A stretch of DNA of 64,000 nt. It comes from Bacillota bacterium. Lineage in GTDB: Bacteria; Bacillota; UBA4882; UBA8346. The stretch lies in the NCBI GenBank assembly GCA_023417475.1, contig JAEZFP010000059.1:1-64000 (forward strand). The letters are read 5' to 3'. Of the stretch, positions 33,280 through 42,613 are shown one piece after another. Every line of letters begins with the position of its first letter. Position 1 is the first letter of the stretch. The position numbers and the translations under genes were made by a program. The notes beneath the pieces are model-generated. The model made no database searches. It was not told where the DNA came from and saw nothing but the letters and a program-made list of their open reading frames with translations.

Positions 33280-33316
33280 AAGCCCTTGTTAACTTATGAT
33301 AAGTAACAAGGGCTTT
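33280..33316 (+). terminator. terminator after the acidic micropeptide
   Basis: AAGCCCTTGTTA and TAACAAGGGCTT form a 12-bp stem, extended by ACTTA/TAAGT with one bulged A. The base is AAGCCC...GGGCTT followed by TAAAATTAAA. Confidence 0.65.
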
Positions 33317-33457
33317 AAAATTAAACGTTTATTTAGTTTCCACCTAAAAAAGAAAACTGCTCAGAGTTTTGTTCGGCGACTTGAGTTCCGAGGAAGGCTT
33401 CTCTCAAGGTAGTGTTCTTACCGAACCACTCATAACAGTTTCTGTTTGCATAATAAA

Positions 33458-33541
33458 TGGTGCCCAGGACCGGACTTGAACCGGTACGGTTGCCCATACG
33501 CCCCTCAAACGTACGCGTCTGCCAGTTCCGCCAACCTGGGC
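33458..33541 (-). tRNA. tRNA-Leu (anticodon GAG)
   Basis: Read on the minus strand: acceptor GCCCAGG pairs with CCTGGGC, followed by A and an encoded CCA (33460-33458). The D-arm is GGCGGAACTGGCAGACGC; the anticodon loop is TTGAGGG between TACGT and GCGTA, giving GAG. A class II variable arm follows, and the T-arm is ACCGG TTCAAGT CCGGT. 84 bases including CCA. Confidence 0.95.
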
Positions 33542-33558
33542 TTGCGTCAACAAAAAAT

Positions 33559-33587
33559 ATTATATCGATGATTGAGCCGATTGTCAA
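33559..33587 (-). promoter_or_regulatory. consensus SigA promoter of tRNA-Leu
   Basis: On the minus strand a perfect TTGACA (33587-33582) and a perfect TATAAT (33564-33559) are 17 bases apart, about 18 bases before the tRNA 5' end. Confidence 0.9.
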
Positions 33588-33839
33588 TGACCTTTCCGCA
33601 TGAAAGATTAAGAAATTATGGTGGGGGTTGGGAAAATCCAAGATTTGTCGTTTTTTTGTTGTCATGGCAGGATAAAATTAAATAACCGCGAATCTTTAAA
33701 TGTTCACTATAAATAAGAAAGCGCTCGATTTGCCGTAATAAACCATGAATCGAGTGTCCTCAAAGCAACCTTATGACTCATGCGAGTTCTTTCAATACAT
33801 AAGCCTGCAAGACCGGACAGGCACTCACTGTGTTTTACC

Positions 33840-33874
33840 TTTGGACACAATGTATAAGATATATTGTGTCCAAA
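33840..33874. promoter_or_regulatory. 12-bp inverted repeat, possible operator or leader hairpin
   Basis: TTTGGACACAAT (33840-33851) and ATTGTGTCCAAA (33863-33874) are perfectly complementary, about 105 bases upstream of the nucleotidyltransferase start. The rest of 33588-33980 holds only a weaker CTCGATT/AATCGAG repeat (about 33723-33753) and no gene. Confidence 0.5.
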
Positions 33875-33980
33875 AGATGATTAGGGGAATTACGGGTGTT
33901 TTAATATGAACGCCAATTAAGTTTTACAAGACAAGCTTGGCAAATAACCCAAAAGATAAAAAATCAACGGGGGTAAGTTG

Positions 33981-35084
33981 ATGAAAGCGATGATCTTAGC
34001 CGCGGGAGTCGGATCCCGACTCGAACCGCTGACCTGCAATGTTCCCAAGCCGATGGTGCCGGTTGTCAATCGTCCGGCCATGGAACACATTGTTAATTTG
34101 CTGGTTAAAAACAATATTACGCAAGTTGCCGCCAATTTGTGGTATTTGCCGGAAACGATCCAATCGTATTTTGGGGATGGCAGTCGCTTTGGCGTCGATC
34201 TCCATTATTCGGTCGAAAAGGATCTGATGGGTACCGCGGGTGGCGTTAAAAAACTACAATCCTTTTTAGATGAGACGTTTGTGATCATCTCCGGCGACGC
34301 GTTAACCGATATCGATCTGTGGGGATTAATTCAAAAACACCAACAAAGCGGTGCAATCGCGACGATCGCTTTAAAAGAAGTATCCGATCCAAGCCAATTT
34401 GGCGTGGTCATCACTGAGGCCGACGGGCGGATTAAAGCGTTTCAGGAGAAACCCCAACCGGAGGTGGCGCTGAGTAAACTAGCCAATACCGGCATTTACG
34501 TATTTGAACCGGCCATTTTTGACTTGATTCCGGCGGCGACCGTCTATGATTTCGGCAAACAACTCTTTCCGGAACTGGTTAAACAGAGTGCGCCGTTCTA
34601 TGGTTACCATGCCCAAGGATATTGGTGCGACATCGGTTCATTGACCCAGTATCGGCTCGCGCAATATGATGTCCTGCGTGGGAACGTTAATGTAGTCATC
34701 CCGGGAAACTGGCATGATAACGGAGTGTACATTGGGGAAAATACCATTGTTGCCCCGTCGGCGCGGCTCGGTGCGAAAGTGGTGATCGGCAAGGGCTGTC
34801 AGATCGGGGCCGGGGTGGAAATCTTCGGGGAAACCGTCATCGGAGATTATTGTGTGATCGGGGCTGACACCACCGTCTTTGGCAGTGTGATTTGGGATCA
34901 AACCCGGATCGGTTCGGGAGCGCGTTTAGTGGATAGTATCATTGGCAGCGGCTGTCAGATTCACTCCGAAGTCCAAATCGGCTCGGGAGCTATTTTAGGT
35001 GACAACTGCCTGGTGGAAACGGGACGGGTGATTGAAGCCAACGCCAAATTGTTCCCAGGAACAACCACACCGCGTCAAGGATAA
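33981..35084 (+). CDS. sugar-1-phosphate nucleotidyltransferase with C-terminal beta-helix (mannose-1-phosphate guanylyltransferase-like)
   Basis: 367 aa. The N-terminal NTP-transferase domain has MILAAGVGSRLEPLTCNVPK (residues 4-23) and ISGDALTDIDLWGL; FQEKPQPEV follows near residue 155. From about residue 255 hexapeptide repeats form a left-handed beta-helix (IGENTIVAPSARLGAKVVIG onward). This layout is that of the eukaryote-like GDP-mannose pyrophosphorylase/GlmU group found in many Bacillota, but the nucleotide is not proven. It starts at ATG 33981 after GGGGG; the protein has no phosphomannomutase domain fused, unlike some relatives. It opens the second polysaccharide block. Confidence 0.85.
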   Translation: MKAMILAAGVGSRLEPLTCNVPKPMVPVVNRPAMEHIVNLLVKNNITQVAANLWYLPETIQSYFGDGSRFGVDLHYSVEKDLMGTAGGVKKLQSFLDETFVIISGDALTDIDLWGLIQKHQQSGAIATIALKEVSDPSQFGVVITEADGRIKAFQEKPQPEVALSKLANTGIYVFEPAIFDLIPAATVYDFGKQLFPELVKQSAPFYGYHAQGYWCDIGSLTQYRLAQYDVLRGNVNVVIPGNWHDNGVYIGENTIVAPSARLGAKVVIGKGCQIGAGVEIFGETVIGDYCVIGADTTVFGSVIWDQTRIGSGARLVDSIIGSGCQIHSEVQIGSGAILGDNCLVETGRVIEANAKLFPGTTTPRQG

Positions 35085-35241
35085 AGCTTATTGACTCCCG
35101 GAGTAACAGCGAATGGGTTTCAGTTATCCTTGTTCTTCACAAAAACACCAGTTATAAGCAGTCTGCGACATTGGAAACCAGGTTGGCGTCATTTCGCCAT
35201 TGTGCGCTGATTGTTTTGACAGACAAGAAGGGATCGTCATT

Positions 35242-37170
35242 TTGAAATACCAACGCAACCACCTATTGCAAGTACTTATTGATATTATTACCGTCAATTT
35301 GGCTTGGTTTATCGCCCTGGTTTTGCGGTTTGACGGGCGGATTCCCCATTCCTATCTCAACCATTGGGTGGCTATCGCGCTCGTGGTGACGGTGGTTCGA
35401 ATCGGTTTTTTCTTGAAGTTCCGCTTATATAACAGCTTATGGAGTTACTCCAGTGTTCCGGAGTTCTTTTTGGTGGTTAAGGCGGTGACTTTGTCAACCA
35501 TCGTGATTTGGGTTTTCGCGCTTCTGGCGCAAAACTGGGGTTGGCTCCCGTTTCCCACGCCCAAAGCAATCGGGATCATTGATTGGTTCACCAATATTTT
35601 ATTACTCGGCACCCTCCGTTTCGCCATCCGGATCCGGCGCGAATGGGTGATCACCCGGTTAAACGCCCAACATCAAGTGAAGAAAAACCTGCTCATCATC
35701 GGCGCCGGCGAAGCCGGCTCAATGATCATCCGCGAAATCAACCGTAGCCTATCCGCCAATTACCTACCGATGGGTTTTATCGATGACGACCCGAAAAAGC
35801 AAGGACATCAGCTTCATGGCATTCCCGTCCTGGGAGAACGTAAAGATATTGCGCGATTGATCAAACAGTATGAAATTGAGGAAGTGATCATTGCCCTACC
35901 CTCCGCTTCGCGGGCCGACATTCGGGAGATCATCAATATCTGCCAACAAGAGACCGTCCATATTTTAATGGTTCCGTCGATGGCGGAGATCATCAAAGGC
36001 ACCGTCTCGCTTAAACAATTGCGCGATGTCGAGATTGAAGATTTGTTGGGCCGGGAACCGGTTCGAGTCGATCTGGAAGCGATCGCCGGGTATCTCCGGA
36101 GTGAGCGGGTACTAATCACCGGGGCCGGAGGAAGTATCGGTTCGGAGATCTGCCGCCAGGTCGCCAAGTTTCAACCGGAGGTTTTGTTGTTGTTGGGTCG
36201 CGGGGAAAACTCAATTTACGAAATTGACCAGGAGTTGCGGATCAGTGCGCCCCAATTGCCCCGGGAAACGATTATCGCCGACATCCGGGATTATGAGAAA
36301 ATAGAGCAGATATTTAGGACGTACCGTCCCACCGTGGTTTTCCATGCGGCGGCCCACAAACATGTTCCGTTAATGGAATCGGAACCGGATGAAGCCGTAA
36401 AAAATAACGTGTTTGGAACGCGCAATCTGGCCGAACTTGCCGACCAATATCAAGTAAAACGATTTGTCCTCGTTTCCACCGATAAAGCGGTTAACCCAAC
36501 CTCGGTAATGGGCGTCACCAAACGAGTGGCGGAATTGGTGCTGCAAGATTTCAGCACGCGAAGCAATACCAAATTTATGGCGGTCCGGTTCGGCAACGTC
36601 TTAGGCAGCCGGGGCAGCATCATCCCCTTGTTCCGCGCGCAGATCGCCCGGGGTGGTCCGGTAACCGTAACTGATCCCGAGATGACCCGTTTCTTTATGA
36701 CCATTCCCGAAGCCGCTCAATTGGTGATTCAAGCCGGAGCTTTGGGTCAAGGCGGCGAGATTTTCATTTTAGATATGGGCGAACCGGTCAGAATCGTCCA
36801 ACTGGCGCGCGAATTAATTCGGTTGTCCGGTTTGATTCCGGATAAAGATATCAAAATCGAGTTCACCGGCGTTCGACCGGGTGAAAAGTTATATGAAGAA
36901 TTGTTGACCCGTGATGAAGGGGTTCACGTCACTAAACACGAACGGATTTATAACACCCAAGTCCAAGGTTTGGAATCGGAAGTTTTGACGGAAGGCTTGC
37001 GACAACTGCAAGCGAATTTAAAAACCGATCCCGGTTACTTGAAGCGCATTTTGCAACAGATCGCCGTCGAGTATCAACCTTGGAACGCGCAAGGACAGGA
37101 ACAGACTGCGGTCTGTAATGAATCAATCCCCAATCTACAAACTAAAGAGGGTATTGTCGGACATGTATAA
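35242..37170 (+). CDS. CapD/PglF-type nucleotide-sugar 4,6-dehydratase, membrane-bound
   Basis: About 642 aa. Four membrane helices (residues 1-130) precede a first Rossmann domain (LLIIGAGEAGSMIIREI), then the catalytic SDR domain with LITGAGGSIGSEICRQV, AAAHKHVPLMESEPDEAVKN and STDKAVNPTSVMGVTKRVAE. In this subgroup Met replaces the usual catalytic Tyr before the Lys, as seen here (SVMGVTK). The enzyme converts UDP-GlcNAc to a 4-keto-6-deoxy sugar for rare amino sugars such as bacillosamine, QuiNAc or FucNAc. TTG 35242 is taken as start because the first helix begins right after it. It overlaps the next gene by eight bases. Confidence 0.92.
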   Translation: MKYQRNHLLQVLIDIITVNLAWFIALVLRFDGRIPHSYLNHWVAIALVVTVVRIGFFLKFRLYNSLWSYSSVPEFFLVVKAVTLSTIVIWVFALLAQNWGWLPFPTPKAIGIIDWFTNILLLGTLRFAIRIRREWVITRLNAQHQVKKNLLIIGAGEAGSMIIREINRSLSANYLPMGFIDDDPKKQGHQLHGIPVLGERKDIARLIKQYEIEEVIIALPSASRADIREIINICQQETVHILMVPSMAEIIKGTVSLKQLRDVEIEDLLGREPVRVDLEAIAGYLRSERVLITGAGGSIGSEICRQVAKFQPEVLLLLGRGENSIYEIDQELRISAPQLPRETIIADIRDYEKIEQIFRTYRPTVVFHAAAHKHVPLMESEPDEAVKNNVFGTRNLAELADQYQVKRFVLVSTDKAVNPTSVMGVTKRVAELVLQDFSTRSNTKFMAVRFGNVLGSRGSIIPLFRAQIARGGPVTVTDPEMTRFFMTIPEAAQLVIQAGALGQGGEIFILDMGEPVRIVQLARELIRLSGLIPDKDIKIEFTGVRPGEKLYEELLTRDEGVHVTKHERIYNTQVQGLESEVLTEGLRQLQANLKTDPGYLKRILQQIAVEYQPWNAQGQEQTAVCNESIPNLQTKEGIVGHV

Positions 37171-37963
37171 TGACATCCATTCCCATATTTTACCCGGTTT
37201 TGACGACGGAGCGCCGGATCTGGAGACCGCTTTAGCAATGCTGAGGCAAGCGGCGGAATCAGGCACCGGTGGCATTGTCGCAACCCCTCATTACGCCGAA
37301 GGTGAATGGCAACCGGAGTGGGAAGTCATCAAAGCCGCTTGTCAACGCTTAGTCGAGCAGGCTCAGGCAGCCCGGATACCGATTGCCATTTACCCTGGCG
37401 CGGAAGTGGCTTTTTACTCAGGGATTGAAGACATAGTTGCCGAACCGGGACGTTATTGTATCAACGCCACCCGCTATATGTTGGTTGAGCTTCCGGCCAA
37501 TCAAATTCCGTGGACAGTTGACGATTTTTTCTTTACTTTGGAAGCCCGGGGAATTCAACCGGTGTTAGCCCATCCCGAACGCTATTTGCAATTATTGACC
37601 GAGCCGCGCCGACTCTTGGAATGGATCGAACATGGCGTCTTGTTGCAAGTCAATGGCTCCAGTTTGCTTGGGAAAATGGGTAGACACAGCATGGAACTGG
37701 CGGAGACATTGTTGATGAGCAAGATGATTCATTGTATCGCCTCCGACGGGCATGGAGTCCATAATCGCCGGGTCATGCTAAACGAAGCCGCCGCCAAAGT
37801 GGAGGCGTTGGTAGGGGCGAAAACCGCCGCAATGCTTTTTAGCGAAAACCCGGAACGGATAATTCATAATCAGACCATTATCATTCCCGAACCGGATGCA
37901 AAACGGCTATTGCAGACCAAAGGATTTATCGCAAAATTCATCCAAAAAATGAGTAGGCGTTAA
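37163..37963 (+). CDS. PHP-type tyrosine-protein phosphatase (CpsB/YwqE)
   Basis: 266 aa. A metal-dependent PHP-fold phosphatase that dephosphorylates the polysaccharide tyrosine kinase. Metal ligands are visible in DIHSHILPGFDDG (residues 4-16), ATPHYAEGEW, the PGAEVAFY strand, LAHPERY and ASDGHGVHNR. The ATG at 37163 overlaps the previous stop (ATGTATAA) and matches the conserved N-terminus; an in-frame ATG at 37118 is upstream. Together with Wzz and the CpsD-type kinase (38949 and 40473) it forms a phosphoregulatory set. Confidence 0.92.
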   Translation: MYNDIHSHILPGFDDGAPDLETALAMLRQAAESGTGGIVATPHYAEGEWQPEWEVIKAACQRLVEQAQAARIPIAIYPGAEVAFYSGIEDIVAEPGRYCINATRYMLVELPANQIPWTVDDFFFTLEARGIQPVLAHPERYLQLLTEPRRLLEWIEHGVLLQVNGSSLLGKMGRHSMELAETLLMSKMIHCIASDGHGVHNRRVMLNEAAAKVEALVGAKTAAMLFSENPERIIHNQTIIIPEPDAKRLLQTKGFIAKFIQKMSRR

Positions 37964-38016
37964 TTGATCGAAATCCCGATTTCAGCTTTATGGGAGTAAT
38001 CAAATGTTAATAATTC

Positions 38017-38042
38017 AACCGTCATTTGATGACGGTTTTTTC
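38017..38042 (+). terminator. terminator after the PHP phosphatase gene
   Basis: AACCGTCA, loop TTTGA, TGACGGTT, followed by TTTT. It separates the phosphatase transcript from the wza-wzz-cpsD group. Confidence 0.85.
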
Positions 38043-38179
38043 GCGAAATTTTGTTAAGTTTTCTGTAATAATTTCCGAAATAAAAACTGCAGGAACTCAA
38101 AGGCGATTGTTGAATATATACACGGATGGGACTAATTGTAATTTTTTGATAATGTTTCACAAAAATGATATTAATTTGT

Positions 38180-38191
38180 GTTCAATTGAAC
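38180..38191. promoter_or_regulatory. 12-bp palindrome in the wza leader
   Basis: GTTCAATTGAAC is a perfect palindrome 73 bases before the wza ATG, flanked by TTGT and AATC. It could be an operator. The rest of 38043-38264 is AT-rich and shows no convincing promoter or gene. Confidence 0.35.
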
Positions 38192-38264
38192 AATCCCCTT
38201 TGTTTTCACGTTAATAGATTATGGTTTCGGCATGTCTTCAAATCAATATAAACGAGGTTGGGCA

Positions 38265-38891
38265 ATGAAAAGAACAGCAGTTGGTCTACTGATCGTGGTG
38301 ACGCTACTCTTTTCGCTGGCGGCAAGCGCGATCGCGGCGGATTACCGGTTGGGTCCCGGAGATGTAATCAGTATTTCGGTCTATGGGGTTGAGGAGTTTA
38401 AGGACAAAGACAATCAATTGACGGTTCGGCCCGATGGAAAGGTAGCATTCCCCTTAGCGGGTGAATTAACAGTAACGGATTTAACAGTAAGCGAGTTAGC
38501 TTCAGAGCTAACTCGTTCGCTTGGTCAATATCTTAAAAATCCCCAAGTGACCGTGAATGTTATCAAATTTCGCACAACGCGGGTTTATGTTTTGGGAGAA
38601 GTCAGTAAACCCGGAATGTATGAGATCGAAAAACAACATAATCTGCTTGACGCCCTAGGTTTGGCCGGAGGGTATACCCGGGCGGCGGTACTTACCAAAA
38701 TCTATGTTGTCCGTAAAGCAACCGGAAGTTATGAAGAGATCGATCTCACCAAGCTTTTAAAAAAGGCCGATCTGAGTCAAAATGTCGCCTTAAACGAAGG
38801 CGATGTCGTGTATATCAACCGCAATGGGATCAGCTTTGTCAGTGATGTGTTACCGTTGATAACAGCGATTTATCAGATTCGCCATTTCTAA
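38265..38891 (+). CDS. wza: polysaccharide export protein (Wza/OPX family)
   Basis: 208 aa. A signal peptide (KRTAVGLLIVVTLLFSLAAS, cleaved after AIAA near residue 25) is followed by the Poly_export domain (DYRLGPGDVISISVYGVEEF, then VRPDGKVAFPLAGE) and an SLBB domain (VYVLGEVSKPGMYEI and EGDVVYINR). There is no lipobox, and it is much shorter than enterobacterial Wza, with no C-terminal amphipathic helix, so it may not itself form the outer-membrane pore. The ATG at 38265 follows GAGG by 8 bases. It leads the wza-wzz-cpsD gene group. Confidence 0.9.
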   Translation: MKRTAVGLLIVVTLLFSLAASAIAADYRLGPGDVISISVYGVEEFKDKDNQLTVRPDGKVAFPLAGELTVTDLTVSELASELTRSLGQYLKNPQVTVNVIKFRTTRVYVLGEVSKPGMYEIEKQHNLLDALGLAGGYTRAAVLTKIYVVRKATGSYEEIDLTKLLKKADLSQNVALNEGDVVYINRNGISFVSDVLPLITAIYQIRHF

Positions 38892-38948
38892 TTTTGGTTT
38901 ACACTAACGCGGCGATTCGGTTGCCATTATCGATGGTTACCAGGCCAA

Positions 38949-40433
38949 ATGAAAAATCGGGGGAAAGCGATCGTGGATGAATCTACCGTAGATTTAAAAG
39001 AGTTGTTACGGATTTTAAGGAAACGGCGGTTTTTAATTGCCAGCATTTTTTTGTTTGCAGTCGTTTCGGCAATTGTCATCTCTGTTCTAACTCCACCTAC
39101 CTATGAGGCGGAGACGATTATCCGTATCAAGCAACCAAAGGGTTTGGCGAGTTCGTTGCTTTCCGATTTGCCCATGGGCAACACGATGGCTACCAAACAA
39201 CTCATGTCGACTTATGCCGAGATTATTAAGAGCCGGACCGTATTACAGATGGTTATCGCCCAAACACCGCAAAAATTAGCGAAACCGTTGACTTATGAAG
39301 ATTTATTGAAACGGGTCGCAATTGAGCCGATTAAAGACACTGAGTTGTTGAAGGTATCGGTTGACGCACCGGACCAAGAAGAGGCCAAGTCCATGGCAAA
39401 TCTGGTGGTTGCTTCGTTCATTGACCGGATGACGTTTCTTTCCCGGGTTCAGCAGACCGAAGTGCGGAAGTTCATCGGCAATCGCTTAAAAGACGCCAAA
39501 AAAGAGTTGGACACCGCCGAGGCTGACCTTGAAGAATATAAACGGAATCAAAAAATCGTAAGTCCCGACGACGAAGTCAAAGCGTTAGTCCAGCAAATGC
39601 AGACCATTAATCAATTGGCAGCTGAAAATTCGGTGAATCTTGCTTCGGCTCAAGCCCGACTGAATAGCGCGGAACAACAATTAGCCGGTGAAAAACAGAG
39701 TTCGGTTGCGGAAAGTTTGTTGATTCAACAATATAAAAGTAAATTAGCCGACCTTGAAGTACAATTGGTTGGACTGACGCAGAAGTATACCGAAAAACAT
39801 CCGGAAGTGCTTGCTTTACGGGCCTCGATCGAGGAGAGCCGGAATAAACTGAGTCTCGAAATTGCCAGAGTGATAAACGCGGAAGCCATGTCCACCAACC
39901 CGATTCACCAGCGGTTGTTGGGTGACAGGATGCAATCTCAAGCGGAAATCGCTGCGACCAAAGCGCAAAAACAAGCGATTGATTCGATTTTGGCCCAAAA
40001 CGATCAACAATTGGCGCAACTGCCGGCCAAAGAACAAGGCTTGGGAAAAGTAATGCGGGATGCCAATTTGACGCAGCAGATATTTTTGATGCTAGCCAAC
40101 CGGTATGAAGAAGCGCGCATTAGTGAAGTGATGGAACCCACCGATATTCAGATTATTGACGTAGCGGTCGCCCCCGAAAAGGCAATTAAGCCGAAAAAAA
40201 CCACGAACGTCTTGATCGCCGCATTTTTAGGACTTTTCGCCGGAATCGGTTTCGCTTTTATGATTGAATATCTGAACAAAACCATCCGGGATACCGAGGA
40301 TGTCAATACTTATCTTGAACTTCCGGTGCTTGGCAGTATTCCGAATTTTAACCAAGCCGAGAAAACCGGGGTCGCCGAATTTTTTGAGAGTCTGGTTAAA
40401 TCGAAGCAATCAAAGAAATCAAAGAGAGTTTAA
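38949..40433 (+). CDS. wzz: Wzz/GNVR polysaccharide chain-length regulator
   Basis: 494 aa inner-membrane protein. The N-terminal Wzz domain has VDLKELLRILRKRRFLIASI with membrane helix 1, and PPTYEAETIIRI after it. A long coiled-coil periplasmic part (residues about 170-390, rich in Gln, Glu and Lys) leads to the GNVR-type end and membrane helix 2 (LIAAFLGLFAGIGFAFMIEY). It controls chain length and activates the separate cytoplasmic kinase that follows. The GTG at 38973 with GGGGGAAAG before it is an alternative start, eight codons in. Confidence 0.92.
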   Translation: MKNRGKAIVDESTVDLKELLRILRKRRFLIASIFLFAVVSAIVISVLTPPTYEAETIIRIKQPKGLASSLLSDLPMGNTMATKQLMSTYAEIIKSRTVLQMVIAQTPQKLAKPLTYEDLLKRVAIEPIKDTELLKVSVDAPDQEEAKSMANLVVASFIDRMTFLSRVQQTEVRKFIGNRLKDAKKELDTAEADLEEYKRNQKIVSPDDEVKALVQQMQTINQLAAENSVNLASAQARLNSAEQQLAGEKQSSVAESLLIQQYKSKLADLEVQLVGLTQKYTEKHPEVLALRASIEESRNKLSLEIARVINAEAMSTNPIHQRLLGDRMQSQAEIAATKAQKQAIDSILAQNDQQLAQLPAKEQGLGKVMRDANLTQQIFLMLANRYEEARISEVMEPTDIQIIDVAVAPEKAIKPKKTTNVLIAAFLGLFAGIGFAFMIEYLNKTIRDTEDVNTYLELPVLGSIPNFNQAEKTGVAEFFESLVKSKQSKKSKRV

Positions 40434-40472
40434 TCCGCGTTTAAGCGTCAATCAAACCTTTGAGAGGGTAAA

Positions 40473-41207
40473 ATGGAAAAAGTTCGTCAATTAATTGTTC
40501 ACGAAGAGACCAAATCACCAATTTCCGAAGCATATCGTACTTTGCGTACCAATATCCAATTTTCGAAAGTTGACGGTGGTTTACGCCGGATTATGCTGAC
40601 GAGTTCCGGACCGGGAGAGGGAAAATCAACCACAACCGCCAATTTGGCCGTAGCAATGGCCCAATCCGGGAAACGGACGATCTTAATCGATTGCGACTTG
40701 CGAAAGCCGGTGCAACATAAAATCTTTGGCAAATCAAATCGCGGTCTGACCAATATTCTAGTCAACGATACTCCGGTCGCGGAGATGATCGAATCGGGGC
40801 AGATTAATAAATACATTCAGGATACCATGGTCGACAATTTACGTTTGATTACCAGCGGTCCGATCCCGCCCAATCCTTCGGAATTGTTATATTCGGCGCG
40901 AATGCACGAAGTTTTGGAATATTGGACGAGTCAAGCCGATATCGTAATTATTGACGCCACACCGGTTATTGCGGTAACCGACGCGTGCGTTTTGGCTTCA
41001 AAGGTTGATGGGATCGTCCTGGTGTTGGATACAACTTCGATCCGACCGGAAATGGCGCAACGCGCCAAAGAACTTTTACTGAAAGCGAATGGACGGATTT
41101 TAGGTGTTGTCTTAAATCGGGTCGAGATTCAACAAGAATACACGTATTATTATTACTATTACGGCCATGAAGGCAAGGAAAAACATCGTTCCGCCAAATC
41201 AATGTAA
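40473..41207 (+). CDS. CpsD/CapB-family tyrosine-protein kinase
   Basis: 244 aa cytoplasmic BY-kinase. Motifs: PISEAYRTLRTNIQFS, Walker A SGPGEGKSTT, Walker A' ILIDCDLRKP, and Walker B VIIDATPVIAVTDA (family members usually have DTPP here). The C-terminus holds the autophosphorylation cluster YTYYYYYYG. It works with the Wzz protein encoded just before it to control polymerisation and export, and is reset by the PHP phosphatase at 37163. A terminator follows. Confidence 0.93.
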   Translation: MEKVRQLIVHEETKSPISEAYRTLRTNIQFSKVDGGLRRIMLTSSGPGEGKSTTTANLAVAMAQSGKRTILIDCDLRKPVQHKIFGKSNRGLTNILVNDTPVAEMIESGQINKYIQDTMVDNLRLITSGPIPPNPSELLYSARMHEVLEYWTSQADIVIIDATPVIAVTDACVLASKVDGIVLVLDTTSIRPEMAQRAKELLLKANGRILGVVLNRVEIQQEYTYYYYYYGHEGKEKHRSAKSM

Positions 41208-41221
41208 AAACAAAAAAGAGG

Positions 41222-41255
41222 CTGTTGCCAAAGAAATCCGGTAACAGTTTTTTTC
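41222..41255 (+). terminator. terminator after the cpsD-type kinase gene
   Basis: CTGTTGCC pairs with GGTAACAG (one G-T) around ten bases, followed by seven Ts. The gap 41256-41524 to the next gene shows no other convincing element. Confidence 0.8.
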
Positions 41256-41524
41256 TTAGAGTCGGCCGTCCCGACATGCCGGGGTGGCGATGCGGATGAA
41301 AATTGGGGCGCGACTCACCCCCTTACGATAGCGAATACTTGATCCCCCTCTCTTTTGAATGACAGCCGGCTCGACGCGGTGGAAGCGAGGGGGGGCCATG
41401 ACATTTTTTCAAAACCAACAAGTAGGAAACAAGCGAGGATATCGGGAAACCGACTTAGACGATCATTTGGTTCAGCGGAGACTTTGCCTGAAAATAATTG
41501 TCCAGAATGAGAAGGTGGTTTTTA

Positions 41525-42610
41525 ATGAATTTACCGGTCTTGGTGATTATGGCCGGAGGGCGTGGCGAGCGTTTTTGGCCACGGAGCCGGCGAACCTACC
41601 CGAAACAATTATTGGCTTTGGTCAGCGAAAATTCGCTATTACAGGATGCGGTGGCGCGGATTCGGGAACTGACTGAGGAGCGGCGGATATACATTGTCAC
41701 AAACCAAGATTATGTGGCGGAAGTCCGCCGACAATTACCGATGTTGCCGGAGCGCAATATCTTGATTGAACCGGAAGGTCGCAATACCGCCCCCTGCGTC
41801 GGGCTGGCCGCAACCTATGTCGCCAGCCATTTCCCGGATGAAAATCCGGTCATGGCTATTTTGCCGAGCGACACTTTGGTTCGCCAACCGGATCTGATGC
41901 GCCAAACGTTATCCTGCGGTATTCGTTATAGTTGGGAACATGATACCGGGGTAATCTTTGGTTTGTGGCCAAATCGTCCGGAGACCGGCTACGGATATAT
42001 CCAGCTGGGAAAAGAGTTGACGACGATTGACCAGTTTTCCTTTCATGAAGTAGCCGCTTTCAAAGAAAAACCTGATTTGCAGACGGCCCAAGCGTATTTG
42101 GCGAGTCGTCAGTATTTATGGAACGGCGGGATCTTTGTTTGGCGGGTTCAAAAGTTACTGCAAGAGATTACTTACAACTTGCCTGAACTTGCAGACGGTT
42201 TGGCCCGATTCAGACCGGCGATCGGAACTTCCGATGAACTGCCGCGCTTAAAAGAGATTTATCCCCTATTGCCAGTCACTTCGGTTGATTATGGCATCTT
42301 AGAGAAGACCAAAGCGATCGTGGTTATTCCGGCGGCGTTTGAGTGGGATGATTTGGGAAGCTGGAACTCGCTAGAACGGTATCTGCCCGCCGACTCCGGG
42401 GGTAATGTCGCTCAAGGCGAGCTGATCGCCGTCGAATCGGAACACTGTATTGTGTACAGCCCGCACAAACCCGTGGTGACATTGGGAGTGTCCGATCTGA
42501 TCGTCGTTGAAACCCCTGATGTGGTGATGGTTTGCAGTAAAGCGAAGGCGCAAGAGATAAAAAAAGTCCTCAACGTTTTACGGGATGCCAAGCGCGAAGA
42601 TTTGCTATAA
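41525..42610 (+). CDS. manC: mannose-1-phosphate guanylyltransferase
   Basis: 361 aa. Makes GDP-mannose from GTP and mannose-1-phosphate. It has the ManC motif VIMAGGRGERFWPRSRRTYP then KQLLAL (residues 6-31), IEPEGRNTAPCVGLAA, ILPSDTLV, the ETGYGYIQLG loop, FKEKPD, WNGGIFVWR and VDYGILEKTK, and W-DDLGSWNSL. Type II isomerase domain is absent, so the protein is monofunctional. AAGGTGG lies 6 bases before the ATG at 41525. GDP-mannose feeds Gmd and Fcl and probably the glycan itself. The phosphomannomutase gene is convergent just downstream. Confidence 0.93.
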   Translation: MNLPVLVIMAGGRGERFWPRSRRTYPKQLLALVSENSLLQDAVARIRELTEERRIYIVTNQDYVAEVRRQLPMLPERNILIEPEGRNTAPCVGLAATYVASHFPDENPVMAILPSDTLVRQPDLMRQTLSCGIRYSWEHDTGVIFGLWPNRPETGYGYIQLGKELTTIDQFSFHEVAAFKEKPDLQTAQAYLASRQYLWNGGIFVWRVQKLLQEITYNLPELADGLARFRPAIGTSDELPRLKEIYPLLPVTSVDYGILEKTKAIVVIPAAFEWDDLGSWNSLERYLPADSGGNVAQGELIAVESEHCIVYSPHKPVVTLGVSDLIVVETPDVVMVCSKAKAQEIKKVLNVLRDAKREDLL

Positions 42611-42613
42611 ATG

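Noticed and set aside
41359..41676. 105-codon frame upstream of and across the start of manC
   Set aside because: It runs out of frame through the conserved ManC N-terminus and has no recognisable domain.
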